A stretch of DNA of 64,000 bases from MGNI01 sp964353875 (GCA_964353875.1 CAYGXU010000003.1:1-64000), one strand, 5' to 3'; shown: positions 35,635 to 44,993, numbered from the stretch's first letter. The notes: generated from the sequence alone by a model not told the origin. Program-made: numbers and translations.

Positions 35635-36114
35635 GGGCGAATAACGAAGGGAGGAGCTTTTATCATCCAGAAAATGCGATCAGAGTCATCCATTTCGTGA
35701 AATTGTTAAGGCCAATTTCTATGATCTTCTTAGTATTACAGCGCAATGTCAGGAAACATCATATGATTTGCCCGCTCTTATCCCTCTTTCATCCCCCCAT
35801 TTGCGCCATTCAGGGCTCTGCCCAAAATGGCTTTTAGTGGCGCAAATGGGGGGACAGAGGGGGGTAATGGGTGAATCAGAATGAAAGACGATATGCTGAG
35901 TAGATACCATTTTATTGATAAAAGCCAAGGAGTCGAACAGCCTACCATGACTTCTTCGCATTCCAGCACAAGAGTATAGGTTGACTTCTCCTTTAATGGC
36001 GTATACACTTCGGCACTAAAATCGGATTATTTGAGAGACCGATCGTGGAAAGCTGTAGCACATTCTGACACATCATTATCCATCTAGGCCTCTCAGAGCA
36101 GGAGTACAAATCAA
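35635..36114. other. Gene-free stretch with a long inverted repeat
   Basis: 480 bases without a convincing gene. The notable element is the long hairpin at 35781-35863, listed separately. A GGAG ribosome site for the next gene lies at the right end. Confidence 0.5.
35781..35863. repeat. Long perfect inverted repeat (16-bp arms, extended)
   Basis: Arms CCCCCCATTTGCGCCA (35793-35808) and TGGCGCAAATGGGGGG (35838-35853) are perfectly complementary. The pairing continues outward with a bulge (CCCTCT / AGAGGG) and inward through GCCATT / AATGGC and GGGC-TCT-GCCC. There is no T-run on either side, so it is not a normal terminator. Possibly a small palindromic repeat or miniature element. Confidence 0.8.
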
Positions 36115-36894
36115 ATGGAAGCGATCATGCTTTCTGCGGGGATCCCGGCGGAGGATGACCTGCTTTTCTCCTACACAAATGGGGCTCCAAAAGCATTCAT
36201 CCCGATCGGTGGCAAACCGATGGCACAATGGGTGCTGGATGCCCTTGATCAATCAGATGCCATCGATCATATCCACATTGTTGGTTTGGAAGAGAACTGC
36301 GGTCTGGGAAGTAAGAAGCCAATCACCTTCATCCCCAATCATGGGGGCATTCTTGAGAATGTCCAGGCTGGATTCCTGCATGTTAGAGAACTGAATCCCA
36401 CTGCTACGCATGTTCTGGTTACTTCATGTGATATCCCTACGATCACTAGCGCGATGATCGACTGGCGCGTTCGAATTGCGCAAGAAACCGAATGTGAATT
36501 TCATTACGCCGTCGTAGAACGCTCGACGATGGAGACTCGTTTCCCTGGCTCTAACCGTTCCTACATACGCTTGAAGGATGTCGAAGTTTGCGGTGCGGAT
36601 ATGAATGTCATCCAAATCTCGACCATTGAGAATCCCACAGCATGGCAAAGGTTGATTGCTTCCCGGAAGAATCCCATAAAACAAGCGGCATTGATCGGTT
36701 GGGATACCTTGTTTCTTATTCTTCTGCATCAACTGACACTGCTGAATGCAGAGTCGATTGTTAGCAAACGCCTGGGAGTCGTTGGTCGGGTGGTGACATC
36801 GCCCTACGCAGAAATTGCCATGGATGTGGACAAACCCCATCAGTTAGAACTTATTCGGATGGAAATGGAGGATAGTAGGAAATTACCGCTTTAA
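36115..36894 (+). CDS. MobA-like nucleotidyltransferase
   Basis: Protein of 259 residues with a nucleotidyltransferase (GT-A-like) fold. The N-terminus reads M-E-A-I-M-L-S-A-G, then S-Y-T-N-G-A-P-K-A-F-I-P-I-G-G-K-P-M, the usual nucleotide-binding loop with its Lys. VLVTSCDIPTIT carries the metal-binding Asp. A late D-V-D-K-P is also typical. These enzymes activate sugars or cofactors with NTP; the substrate is not evident. The initial loop is less Gly-rich (LSAGIPAEDD) than in true MobA. The PAP2 gene follows after about 14 bases. Confidence 0.75.
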   Translation: MEAIMLSAGIPAEDDLLFSYTNGAPKAFIPIGGKPMAQWVLDALDQSDAIDHIHIVGLEENCGLGSKKPITFIPNHGGILENVQAGFLHVRELNPTATHVLVTSCDIPTITSAMIDWRVRIAQETECEFHYAVVERSTMETRFPGSNRSYIRLKDVEVCGADMNVIQISTIENPTAWQRLIASRKNPIKQAALIGWDTLFLILLHQLTLLNAESIVSKRLGVVGRVVTSPYAEIAMDVDKPHQLELIRMEMEDSRKLPL

Positions 36895-36908
36895 AGCTTC
36901 ATTCTATC

Positions 36909-37406
36909 TTGGAAGTGGATGCACGCTGGTCCAATCGATTGCGTATTGCGGAAAAACCTGGCATTCTTCGCGGGTTGGCTGCGGTGATTGCCCATTCCGG
37001 TGATTCATGGTTCTGGGTGATTGGTTTAGGCATCATTTGGATTGTGGGGGATTGGGAAACACGTTATCGGATGTTGCATCTTATTGGCGGCATCATCATC
37101 ACCGCCATCCTGGTGATGAGCCTTAAGCTCATGATACGACGTCGTCGCCCGGAAGGCGATTGGGGCTCAATCTACCGCAACACGGATCCACACTCCTTCC
37201 CTTCCGGACATGCCGCCCGCGCCATTCTCCTGGCAACAATGGTTGGCGGCATGGGCCCTGTCTGGCTGGCGCTAATCCTTCTAGTCTGGGCGCCTCTTGT
37301 CGGGCTGGCGCGCGTGGCAATGGGAGTCCATTACCTCTCTGACATCATCGCTGGCGGCTTCTTAGGCTTCCTGATCGGCATCCTGTGGATCTTGCTCCTG
37401 CTTTGA
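36909..37406 (+). CDS. PAP2-type membrane phosphatase
   Basis: Integral membrane acid phosphatase of 165 residues. All three PAP2 motifs are intact: K-x6-R-P in KLMIRRRRPEG, P-S-G-H in FPSGHAAR (catalytic His), and the third motif as A-R-V-A-M-G-V-H-Y-L-S-D. About four hydrophobic helices. It probably removes phosphate from a membrane lipid or undecaprenyl pyrophosphate outside the membrane. Start set at TTG 36909; a GTG at 36915 is equally possible, and neither has a clear ribosome site. Confidence 0.82.
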   Translation: MEVDARWSNRLRIAEKPGILRGLAAVIAHSGDSWFWVIGLGIIWIVGDWETRYRMLHLIGGIIITAILVMSLKLMIRRRRPEGDWGSIYRNTDPHSFPSGHAARAILLATMVGGMGPVWLALILLVWAPLVGLARVAMGVHYLSDIIAGGFLGFLIGILWILLLL

Positions 37407-37490
37407 GCAATAGACCAACTTCGAACTTATCAAGCATGATTTCAATTATTAAAAAGCCCCCTTTCCCCTTTTGCCATCTCTAAAGAATCT

Positions 37491-38414
37491 TCAATCTTGT
37501 GCCCGTCTTAAGAGGGGTAGTAATAATGCGTAAATCGTAGAATGAAATGGGGTAGGGACTGCGAGCTCCCGGCCGATGCGGACAATTGCCCCGCTTAAGG
37601 CCTCCAGTTCGAAAGGCCGGCCTGCAATAACATCCCTTTGCATCGAAGAGGTGGTTGACGGCTCAAATCGCTCCAATATCGAAAGCGCTCCCCCGACGAC
37701 ATCCACGTCCATTAGTATCCCTTTGCGACGGGCAAGCGTTTCTACTTCCTTCATTGCCCCCATTAAAAACTCCCCGGTTTCATCGCAAGCGAGAAGCTCT
37801 CCGGATGTGACATGTGCCAAAGATGAAACACCTGCAAAAGCAGCGATGAAAAGGAATTTCGTCCATAACTGCACAAAAATGTCCTCCGCTTGATGGGCTT
37901 CCACACCACATCCTGCCCATGCATCCAGTAGTTTCTGCACCCGTACCGAAGGCTGCTTATTCAACTCCCCAGCGACCACTCGTCGGAATTTGCTTTCCTG
38001 ACGGATCACACCAGGCTCTTCAATCCTGGCAACAACGTTGGTCACTCCCCCCACCACAGGATCAGGTCCTAAATGTGCCATCAAGACTTCATGAGCATCC
38101 ACACCGTTCAACAGGGGGAGAACAGTCGTGCCGGAACCAATTAAGGGATTCATGGATTGCGCTGCAACCGCTAACTGGAATGTTTTCACCGTGACAAGAA
38201 CATAGTCGACCACGCCCACCCGCTTGGGATCATCCGTTGCATGAGCCGGATAGATAGTGAAATCACCATTCACACTCTTAACCCGTAATCCCTTCGCTCG
38301 GATCGCTGCTAGATGCTGTCCGCGAGCGATGAAGATGACTTCATGACCAACTTGTGCTAGAAGTCCGCCGAAATATCCCCCGACGCCCCCGGCTCCAAGA
38401 ATCGCGACTCTCAT
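37491..38414 (-). CDS. panE: 2-dehydropantoate 2-reductase
   Basis: NADPH-dependent ketopantoate reductase of the pantothenate pathway. MRVAILGAGGVGGYFGG is the Rossmann loop (GxGxxG). The ApbA/PanE C-terminal domain is seen in WTKFLFIAAFAGVSSLAH, with the catalytic Lys, and in the late STTSSMQRDVIAGRPFELEA, which is highly typical. About 307 residues, normal. The ATG at 38414 is used; the upstream part of the frame overlaps the SDR gene end and is not family-like. Seven bases separate it from the SDR gene. Paralogues acting on other 2-keto acids cannot be excluded. Confidence 0.85.
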   Translation of the reverse strand: MRVAILGAGGVGGYFGGLLAQVGHEVIFIARGQHLAAIRAKGLRVKSVNGDFTIYPAHATDDPKRVGVVDYVLVTVKTFQLAVAAQSMNPLIGSGTTVLPLLNGVDAHEVLMAHLGPDPVVGGVTNVVARIEEPGVIRQESKFRRVVAGELNKQPSVRVQKLLDAWAGCGVEAHQAEDIFVQLWTKFLFIAAFAGVSSLAHVTSGELLACDETGEFLMGAMKEVETLARRKGILMDVDVVGGALSILERFEPSTTSSMQRDVIAGRPFELEALSGAIVRIGRELAVPTPFHSTIYALLLPLLRRAQD

Positions 38415-38421
38415 GCTAGAT

Positions 38422-39210
38422 TTACAGTGTCGCCTTGATCGTGCCGCCGTCAAACATCAAGGCGTGACCATGGATGAAGGAGGCGGCGGGTGAGGCGAGC
38501 CAGGCAATGGTCTTTCCATACTCTTCTACGGTTCCCATGCGCCCCAGGGGGACAGAAGCGGTGATCTTGGCAATCTCCTCTTCCACAGAGGTCTTATTCC
38601 GCGTGGCTCGGTCCTGCATCAATTGCTCCACGCGCTCCGTCCATGTCCAGCCCGGATTAATCGAGTTGACTCGTATCCCCTTAGGCCCGAATTCTTTCGC
38701 TAAGGACTTCATCAATCCGATGACCGCCATTCTGAGCGAATTAGAGAGGATGAGATTGTCAATCGGCTCTTTGACTGACATGGATTGTGAGGCGACGATG
38801 CTGCCCGATCCCGCCTGCAACATGTGGGGGAGGACAGCATAGCAAAGATGAACCGTGCTCATAATGGTCAGGTCGACGGCTGCCTTCCAATCCTGAGGGG
38901 TCAGACTGAGAAACCCACCTGGCTTGGGACCGCCGGCATTGATAATCAGGATGTCAATGCGCTTGTATCGCTCAAGCGTTTTCTCTACAAGCTGTTGAAT
39001 GTCCTCTGGTCGATTTAGATCGATTCGTATGGTCAGTACTTCGGCTCCTAGTTGGGAACGGAGTTCATCTGCTGTCTGTTCTAACGCCTCACTCCTTGCA
39101 CAGATCGATAACTTCGCTCCCTCTTCAGCTAGAGCTTTTGCCGCTGCTTTTCCAAGCCCCTTCGAGGCCGCGGTTACTAAAGCGATTTTATCTTTAAGCC
39201 CAAGATCCAT
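38422..39210 (-). CDS. Atypical short-chain dehydrogenase/reductase
   Basis: SDR fold protein of 262 residues: cofactor loop A-S-K-G-L-G-K-A (TGxxxGxG type), I-I-N-A-G-G (NNAG-like strand), S-I-V-A-S-Q-S (catalytic Ser strand) and R-V-N-S-I-N-P-G-W. The canonical Y-x-x-x-K is not there: the aligned positions read S-N-S-L-R before M-A-V-I-G-L. This substitution is known in a subgroup labelled 3-oxoacyl-ACP reductase, so it is not a sequencing slip, but the chemistry is uncertain. AAGGAGG lies before the ATG. Probably in an operon with panE. Confidence 0.85.
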   Translation of the reverse strand: MDLGLKDKIALVTAASKGLGKAAAKALAEEGAKLSICARSEALEQTADELRSQLGAEVLTIRIDLNRPEDIQQLVEKTLERYKRIDILIINAGGPKPGGFLSLTPQDWKAAVDLTIMSTVHLCYAVLPHMLQAGSGSIVASQSMSVKEPIDNLILSNSLRMAVIGLMKSLAKEFGPKGIRVNSINPGWTWTERVEQLMQDRATRNKTSVEEEIAKITASVPLGRMGTVEEYGKTIAWLASPAASFIHGHALMFDGGTIKATL

Positions 39211-39360
39211 CTGATCTCCTCCTTCTCGAAGGAATTTCTCCTATTCCTGATACGCGAACTGAATAAGCGGAGTTGATTACCCTGATCATGTACAATCTTT
39301 GTTTTTACGAAACAACACCAAAATAGGATGGTTGGATGTAAACATCCGAACAGAGACGCC

Positions 39361-40788
39361 CTATGGAAGTGACCAGTCGGCGCCGATGATAAGCGTGATG
39401 TCGATCGGACTATCGGGGTCGTATTGGCTCAGGATTTGGCTCTCCGTCAGGTTAGCCAGGTTCAGCAAGAACTGCCGGGTGTAGGGATTGCCAGTGTGAT
39501 CGATCACCACTGTCTTATCATAGTTCAGGCGATCGGCATTGCCCACTTCGACCACATTCAATCCCAGGCCCTCCAAGTATTGTGCGGTCTTTCCAGCCAA
39601 TCCTTCAATACCGGCGCCATTGAGGACTTCAATAGACGCTCCTTCTGCGTTAGCGGCGTAGGCAGGATCGTTTTCTGAAATCGAGGGGGAAATCGCGCTG
39701 GACATGGTAAAGATCTCATCGCGCAGTTGACGTATCTTTTCCGGTACCGGTTTAAGAACTTCCGCCCCGGATGGCAAGATTGTGAGGATGACCATCTCTG
39801 GAGGGCTGATTACACCTTTCTTTATTGTCGTGGGGTCGATCTCCATCGCCAAAAGACCCAAACTAATAACCCGTTGCAATTGTTGGATCATTTGTTCCGG
39901 CGGCGCATTGGCATCGATTAAGTTGGTTCGAACGCCCGCTTTAACCTCCTCATACAGAATTGGGGCCTTGGTCACCAGTAAGGGGATCATGTTGAAACCC
40001 ATCACTCGATCGCGGATCGCGAGAGCGACTTGTTGCTGCCGCTCCGCACGGTCGAAGTCGCCCCCTTCCGTCTTGCGCGCCCTGGCAAAAGCCAATGCCT
40101 CTGCCCCATCCAGATGATAAGGCTTGGCTTCCAGCCACAGGCTCAAGCGTCCAATGGGAGAGATTTTCACCGGTTGTTTTACAAGGACATCCACTCCGCC
40201 AATCTCGTCGATCATGCGCTCAAATGCGGAGAACTCGATCACCGCATAATATTGGACCGGGACTCCGATAAAATTCTCAACGGTCTTCATCGCCAGAGCA
40301 GGTCCCCCGCCCGGAAGCCTCTGGCTTTCGCCCAGGAAATAGGCGGTGTTAATGCGATTATGCTCAAAGCCAGGGATCTCAACCCATAAATCGCGGGGGA
40401 TGGACAACATCCCCGCTGTTTTGGTGAGGGGATCGATCGTGAGCAACATCATCGTATCCGTTCGAGGTGGACCTTCACCCTTCTCCCAGTCGCGGTAGTC
40501 GAGGCCCATGATCAAGATGGTCACTCGCTCATTCCCATCCCAAGCCAAGGTCTTATCATCCATAACCAATGGGAGCACTGTTTCCCCGGGTAAAGGTGTA
40601 TTCACCTGGGTACCCACCCCTGTGAAACCGAAGGGTTTGGGCCCTCCGCCTGTCCATCCAACAACCATTTTCCTCACCAAATTAAAAACCAGGAAACCGG
40701 CAACGATGGCAAAAACGAAGAAAGCGATCGCGATCGCCCATGTACCCCATTCGCGTCCACGTGTTCTTCGATTAATCGATGTGCGCAT
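39361..40788 (-). CDS. LytR-CpsA-Psr (LCP) family protein with LytR C-terminal domain
   Basis: Protein of 475 residues: a short basic cytoplasmic start, one membrane helix (WAIAIAFFVFAIVAGFLVFN, about 15-35), then an outside LCP domain (RTDTMMLLTIDPLTKTAGML, SIPRDLWVEIPGFEHNRINT, FSAFERMIDEIGGVDV, ALAFARARKTEGGDFDRAER) with the Arg and Asp residues that hold the pyrophosphate and Mg. A LytR_C domain follows (IEVLNGAGIEGLAGKTAQYL, near 392-475). LCP enzymes transfer glycopolymers from undecaprenyl carriers to the cell envelope. It is 59 bases downstream of the ABC-F gene on the same strand. Confidence 0.9.
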   Translation of the reverse strand: MRTSINRRTRGREWGTWAIAIAFFVFAIVAGFLVFNLVRKMVVGWTGGGPKPFGFTGVGTQVNTPLPGETVLPLVMDDKTLAWDGNERVTILIMGLDYRDWEKGEGPPRTDTMMLLTIDPLTKTAGMLSIPRDLWVEIPGFEHNRINTAYFLGESQRLPGGGPALAMKTVENFIGVPVQYYAVIEFSAFERMIDEIGGVDVLVKQPVKISPIGRLSLWLEAKPYHLDGAEALAFARARKTEGGDFDRAERQQQVALAIRDRVMGFNMIPLLVTKAPILYEEVKAGVRTNLIDANAPPEQMIQQLQRVISLGLLAMEIDPTTIKKGVISPPEMVILTILPSGAEVLKPVPEKIRQLRDEIFTMSSAISPSISENDPAYAANAEGASIEVLNGAGIEGLAGKTAQYLEGLGLNVVEVGNADRLNYDKTVVIDHTGNPYTRQFLLNLANLTESQILSQYDPDSPIDITLIIGADWSLP

Positions 40789-40847
40789 CTCGTGCTTTTA
40801 ATCCCGTCCCTATTCATGGATCGAGCTGAAGAAACTCTCGGATTATA

Positions 40848-42752
40848 TCACGCCCTTTCCTGATGCTTCGCCAGTCGCTCCCAGAGCACGATCTGTTGAT
40901 TGAGCTCCTCCTCAAGCTTTGCATATCGTACGCCAAGTTGGCGCACCCGATCCACATCAGTGCCTACATCTGCCAACTCCTGTGCCAGTTGCCTCAGTTG
41001 TTCCTCGAGGTCAGCGATACTCGCTTCAATCTTCTCTAATTCAAGCTTGGTCTTATTTCGTTTTGGGCTTGGTTTTGCCTTCTCGGGTTTCCTGGCTTGC
41101 TTGGCCTTGGTCATCTCCGCCTTTTGCTGTCTCACTTCAAGGTATTGGGGATAACCTCCCGTAAAGACTTCGAGGCCGGTCTCGTCGGGAGAGATCATCC
41201 ACAATTGTGTTGCCATGGCGTTAACCAGATAACGGTCATGAGTGATGAGCAAGATTGTGCCCTCAAATTGAGCTAATGCGGCTTGAAGGACTTCCTGTGA
41301 AGGAATATCAAGATGATTTGTCGGTTCGTCCAACAAGAGCAGATTCGCGTCTTTCAACAAGAGTTTCGCCAATGCAAGGCGACCACGCTCTCCCCCCGAT
41401 AAGGACTCCACGGTCTTAAAGGCATCGTCTCCTCGAAATAAGAAACGAGCAAGGAAATCGCGAGCTTCCGCTGGCAAAAGGCCTGGATTATCTGCACTCA
41501 ACTCCTCAAGGACACTTCGCATGGGGTTGAGGCCCTCATGAGCCTGAGCGAAATAACCAATTTTCAGGCTCGCTCCCAGGCGCGCTTGTCCGCCGTAGGG
41601 AGGAATTTCCCCCAATAGTGTCTTCAGGAAGGTTGTCTTTCCGGCCCCATTTGGCCCCATAATCGCAACGCACTCTCCACGGTACAAGACCAGGTCTGGA
41701 ACATGGAAGAGGGGGCTTTCTGCTTGTGGAAAACCGATCTCAAGTCCACGCGTCACCAGCACTTGATCTCCCGATCGGCGAGCCTGTCCAAATTTTATCC
41801 GCACCAGATGTTCACTTGTGGGGGCTTCTACTGCATCATCTCGCAGCATCCTCTCAAGACGCTTTCGCCTGCCTTTGGCCTGTCGGGTGTTTTGCCCAGA
41901 AATATTGCGACGGATATAGTCCTCTTCCTTCTGGACGAACTCTTGTTGCGCTTGATATTGCAGCCATTGATAACGTTGACGTTCTTCCCTTTGAAGAAGG
42001 TAGGCGCTATAGTTCCCGCGGTAAATCTCAATGCCTTGAGAAGACAGTTCCCAAACAGTATTCGCAACGCTATCGAGGAAGTATCGATCGTGAGAGACAA
42101 GTATCGCTGCACCTTTCCAATCCTTGAGCCATCCTTCCAACCATTCCACTGCCTGGATGTCAAGATGATTGGTTGGCTCATCCAGCACCAATAACTGTGG
42201 ATCCTCTAAGAGCAAACGGGCAAGAAAGGCACGGGTCTGTTCTCCCCCGGAGAATTGAACAAGAGGCCGATCATGATCCTCAGGCGTAAATCCAAGCCCA
42301 TTCACTACTTGAGCGGTCCGTGCCTGGTAGGTGTAACCGCCTTGATGCTCGTAGGTTTCCTGCAGGACGCCATAGCGTGGCAATAAATCATCAGCCTTTT
42401 TGGAGTCCAGCATCTCGCGTTCCAACTCCCTCAACCTTTCTTCCAGGGAACGCAATCCACTAAAGGCCAGTAAAGAATATTGCCCCAATGTCTGTTGAAG
42501 ATCTACCCGATGGCTCTTAGAGAAACTGACTTCTTGTGGTAAATATCCGATCTTTAATTGGCGTGCTTTGTGAAGCGATCCTTCATCAGGTTCATCCAAC
42601 CCAATGATCAATCGCAGCAAGGTGGTCTTGCCAACACCATTAGGTCCCACCAATGCGACACGTGCATGATGAGGGATCGCAAATGAGACGCCCAGAAAGA
42701 TATCCAGGGCGCCGAAGGATTTCGCCAGGTTTTGCGCAGTAACGAGAGGCAT
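40848..42752 (-). CDS. ABC-F family ATPase
   Basis: Soluble protein of 634 residues with two ABC domains and no membrane region. First site: Walker A G-P-N-G-V-G-K-T-T, signature S-G-G-E-Q, and Walker B L-L-V-L-D-E-P-T-N-H-L-D. Second site: G-P-N-G-A-G-K-T-T, L-S-G-G-E-R-G and L-L-L-L-D-E-P-T-N-H-L-D. The linker between them is charged (KEEDYIRRNISGQNTRQAKG), and a C-terminal coiled coil spans about 550-630, as in Uup. ABC-F proteins act on ribosomes, in translation control or antibiotic protection; which applies here cannot be told. Confidence 0.9.
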   Translation of the reverse strand: MPLVTAQNLAKSFGALDIFLGVSFAIPHHARVALVGPNGVGKTTLLRLIIGLDEPDEGSLHKARQLKIGYLPQEVSFSKSHRVDLQQTLGQYSLLAFSGLRSLEERLRELEREMLDSKKADDLLPRYGVLQETYEHQGGYTYQARTAQVVNGLGFTPEDHDRPLVQFSGGEQTRAFLARLLLEDPQLLVLDEPTNHLDIQAVEWLEGWLKDWKGAAILVSHDRYFLDSVANTVWELSSQGIEIYRGNYSAYLLQREERQRYQWLQYQAQQEFVQKEEDYIRRNISGQNTRQAKGRRKRLERMLRDDAVEAPTSEHLVRIKFGQARRSGDQVLVTRGLEIGFPQAESPLFHVPDLVLYRGECVAIMGPNGAGKTTFLKTLLGEIPPYGGQARLGASLKIGYFAQAHEGLNPMRSVLEELSADNPGLLPAEARDFLARFLFRGDDAFKTVESLSGGERGRLALAKLLLKDANLLLLDEPTNHLDIPSQEVLQAALAQFEGTILLITHDRYLVNAMATQLWMISPDETGLEVFTGGYPQYLEVRQQKAEMTKAKQARKPEKAKPSPKRNKTKLELEKIEASIADLEEQLRQLAQELADVGTDVDRVRQLGVRYAKLEEELNQQIVLWERLAKHQERA

Positions 42753-42807
42753 AGATTATCTGTTTGATTATACCTTAGGGCTTATCAGCCTGATATCTGG
42801 ATAGGAG

Positions 42808-42836
42808 TTCCAGTGTGAAGACCAGTAAGCTATAAT
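42808..42836 (+). promoter_or_regulatory. Candidate promoter for the 42860 gene and selA
   Basis: A perfect -10 TATAAT (42831-42836) stands 17 bases after TTCCAG (42808-42813), which is a weak -35. Predicted start near 42843, a few bases before the ATG at 42860. Confidence 0.4.
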
Positions 42837-42859
42837 TCACTTCGGAAAGTCATTAATCA

Positions 42860-43258
42860 ATGAATGAGAAACTCCCCTACAATTACCGAGGCTTGATGCT
42901 TGCAGCCATCCTGCTATCTTGTGGTGGCTGGCTTGGTTTGTATCTCCTTATGCTGAATACCCTCCCCACGCTTGGACCGCGCTGGTTGTACTATGTTGTA
43001 TGGACCTCAGCTGCCACCGGAACCGCCCTCCCGTTCCTTTGGCTGCTCAACAAACGTTTCCGCTCACAATCCCCCGCTTCACCTAAGGTCCTTCTGCGTG
43101 AGGGACTTTTATTCGGATTATGGGCAGCCATTTGCTTGTGGCTCAGATTTAATCTCATGCTTAACCTCACCCTTGCGCTTCTGATCGGTATCGGCATTTT
43201 CACCATTGAATGGCTATTACGGTTGATTGAGAGAAGCACATGGAAGCCCGGTCGATGA
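42860..43258 (+). CDS. Small membrane protein of unknown function
   Basis: Protein of 132 residues with four hydrophobic segments (LMLAAILLSCGGWLGLYLL, WLYYVVWTSAATGTALPFLW, GLLFGLWAAICLWL and LNLTLALLIGIGIFTIEWLL), separated by short basic loops. No family recognised. Its last 19 bases overlap the start of selA, so translation is probably coupled, though no functional link to selenium is evident. Confidence 0.7.
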   Translation: MNEKLPYNYRGLMLAAILLSCGGWLGLYLLMLNTLPTLGPRWLYYVVWTSAATGTALPFLWLLNKRFRSQSPASPKVLLREGLLFGLWAAICLWLRFNLMLNLTLALLIGIGIFTIEWLLRLIERSTWKPGR

Positions 43259-44610
43259 TCCTGCGCTCCCTGCCCTCTGTGGATCAGCTTCTACAGACCG
43301 AATTTGCGGGCAACCTCATGACTGCCTATGGACGTCCATTAACCCTTGAAGCTATTCGCGCAACGCTCGACACGGCGAGGGTGGAAATCCAAAGCGGTTT
43401 AGAGCCACCGACGGCTGAAAGTATTCTCAGCAATGCACAAGAAAAGATCGAAACGTGGCTTATTCCAACCCTTCAGCCTATTATTAATGCCACCGGGGTG
43501 ATCATCCACACCAATCTAGGACGAGCCCCCCTTAGTCGGGCTGCTCTCGATGCAATCAACCAGATTGCCCTAAGCTATTGCACTTTGGAATACACCCTTG
43601 AGCTTGGCGTGCGCGGGAAGCGAGAACTCCATTGTGAAGGATTGCTCTGTCAATTAACCGGCGCTGAGGCTGCTTTTGTAGTCAACAACAACGCTGCTGC
43701 AGTTCTATTAGTATTGACCACATTAGCGAAACGTCGATCGGTCCTGATTTCCCGTTCGCAACTCATCGAAATTGGGGGCGGATTTCGCATCCCTGATGTA
43801 ATGAAGCAATCCGGCGCGAAATTGATCGAAGTTGGTACTACAAACCGAACCCATCTTTCGGATTTCGAGACAGCTATTGATGACCGCACCGCATTGATCT
43901 TCCAGGCTCACCATTCGAATTTCCGAATCGTGGGTTTCACCACCGAACCAGCGTTGAGTGAACTCGTTGAGCTCGGCGAGCAGTATCATGTGCCGGTCTT
44001 ACATGATCTCGGTTCTGGCGCGCTTCTTGATACGGCACAATTCGATCTGGCGCATGAACCCATGGTTCAAGAATCGATTCGGGAAGGAGCCTCCCTGGTA
44101 GCCTTCTCCGCTGATAAACTGCTTGGAGGCCCTCAGGCGGGTATTTTGCTCGGCAGGAAGGCCCTTATTGAAAGATTAAAAAAGCATCCCCTGGCACGTA
44201 GCATCCGTCCGGATAAGTTCTGCCTGGCAGCCCTGGCAGCGACGTTACGTCATTACCTTAAAGATGAAGCTCTCAGGGAGATCCCAATTTGGAGGATGAT
44301 TGCCACTCCAGCGGACACAATCCGGGAACGGTCACGGCATTGGATTACCCAACTCGGACGCGGCGAAATAATCCAGGGAGAATCAACAGTTGGCGGAGGG
44401 AGCCTTCCAGGTGAGACGTTACCCACATGGCTCGTAGCGCTGCGGGTAAAAAAGCCCAATGCTTTCGCTGCACGCCTACGCTGTGGACAAATCCCAATTA
44501 TCGCTCGCGTGGAAAATGACTCAGTCGTGTTTGATCCTCGTACGGTACTCCCTGAACAGGAGCAAGATTTATTGGTATCTTTGGCTTTTCATTTTGATGG
44601 CATGGATTGA
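43240..44610 (+). CDS. selA: L-seryl-tRNA(Sec) selenium transferase
   Basis: PLP enzyme that turns Ser-tRNA(Sec) into Sec-tRNA(Sec) with selenophosphate. LPSVDQLLQ opens the SelA N-domain. NATGVIIHTNLGRAPLS, T-L-E-Y-T-L-E-L-G-V-R-G-K-R and EAAFVVNNNAAAVLL are diagnostic. The PLP Lys is K293 in A-F-S-A-D-K-L-L-G-G-P-Q-A-G. Length 456 is normal. Start ATG at 43240 (or 43255). Neither selB, selD nor tRNA-Sec is found in the window. SelA implies that the organism makes selenoproteins. Confidence 0.93.
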   Translation: MEARSMILRSLPSVDQLLQTEFAGNLMTAYGRPLTLEAIRATLDTARVEIQSGLEPPTAESILSNAQEKIETWLIPTLQPIINATGVIIHTNLGRAPLSRAALDAINQIALSYCTLEYTLELGVRGKRELHCEGLLCQLTGAEAAFVVNNNAAAVLLVLTTLAKRRSVLISRSQLIEIGGGFRIPDVMKQSGAKLIEVGTTNRTHLSDFETAIDDRTALIFQAHHSNFRIVGFTTEPALSELVELGEQYHVPVLHDLGSGALLDTAQFDLAHEPMVQESIREGASLVAFSADKLLGGPQAGILLGRKALIERLKKHPLARSIRPDKFCLAALAATLRHYLKDEALREIPIWRMIATPADTIRERSRHWITQLGRGEIIQGESTVGGGSLPGETLPTWLVALRVKKPNAFAARLRCGQIPIIARVENDSVVFDPRTVLPEQEQDLLVSLAFHFDGMD

Positions 44611-44993
44611 GAAGGCAAGGGAGTCAATCCATTGTCAGTGATCCGTTCGCAAGGTTGACGGTTATTTTCAATACTTGAAGAATTCCATCCGGAGTTAAGT
44701 CACTCCTACTTAGAATGACCATTCAACTACATTTAAAATATTAGTGTCTCTTCGAGAGAAGAGGAGTCTAGAGATCTCAATCCAAAGGAACTATGAAGTG
44801 TAAGCCAAGGAATCCCTGGGATGTCGCCATCATTGGGAGCCCTCGCCGTTCCGCCTATCGAACAACACAAAATGGCTTCCGTTTCCAATTGGTACTCGCA
44901 ACGATAAGCTGCTATTGGAAACCATCTCGCTTTCAGCGATCACAGCCAGGTTCGAAATGGACGATCGAGTGAAAATCCCGCAAGGAGAATTGA
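44611..44993. other. Gene-free stretch with a dyad
   Basis: About 380 bases. An inverted repeat GTTTCCAAT (44881-44889) / ATTGGAAAC (44914-44922) with a 24-base loop lies about 70 bases before the M24 peptidase gene; it could be an operator or a weak hairpin. The GGTTCGAAA near 44951 is not part of a tRNA. Nothing else seen. Confidence 0.4.

Noticed and set aside
36424..36840. Minus-strand frame of 138 codons
   Set aside because: Antisense to the nucleotidyltransferase-like gene, which has intact motifs on the plus strand.
44940..44975. GGTTCGAAA resembling a tRNA T-loop, in a window that includes selA
   Set aside because: No matching acceptor, anticodon or D-arm around it; no tRNA, including tRNA-Sec, could be built.
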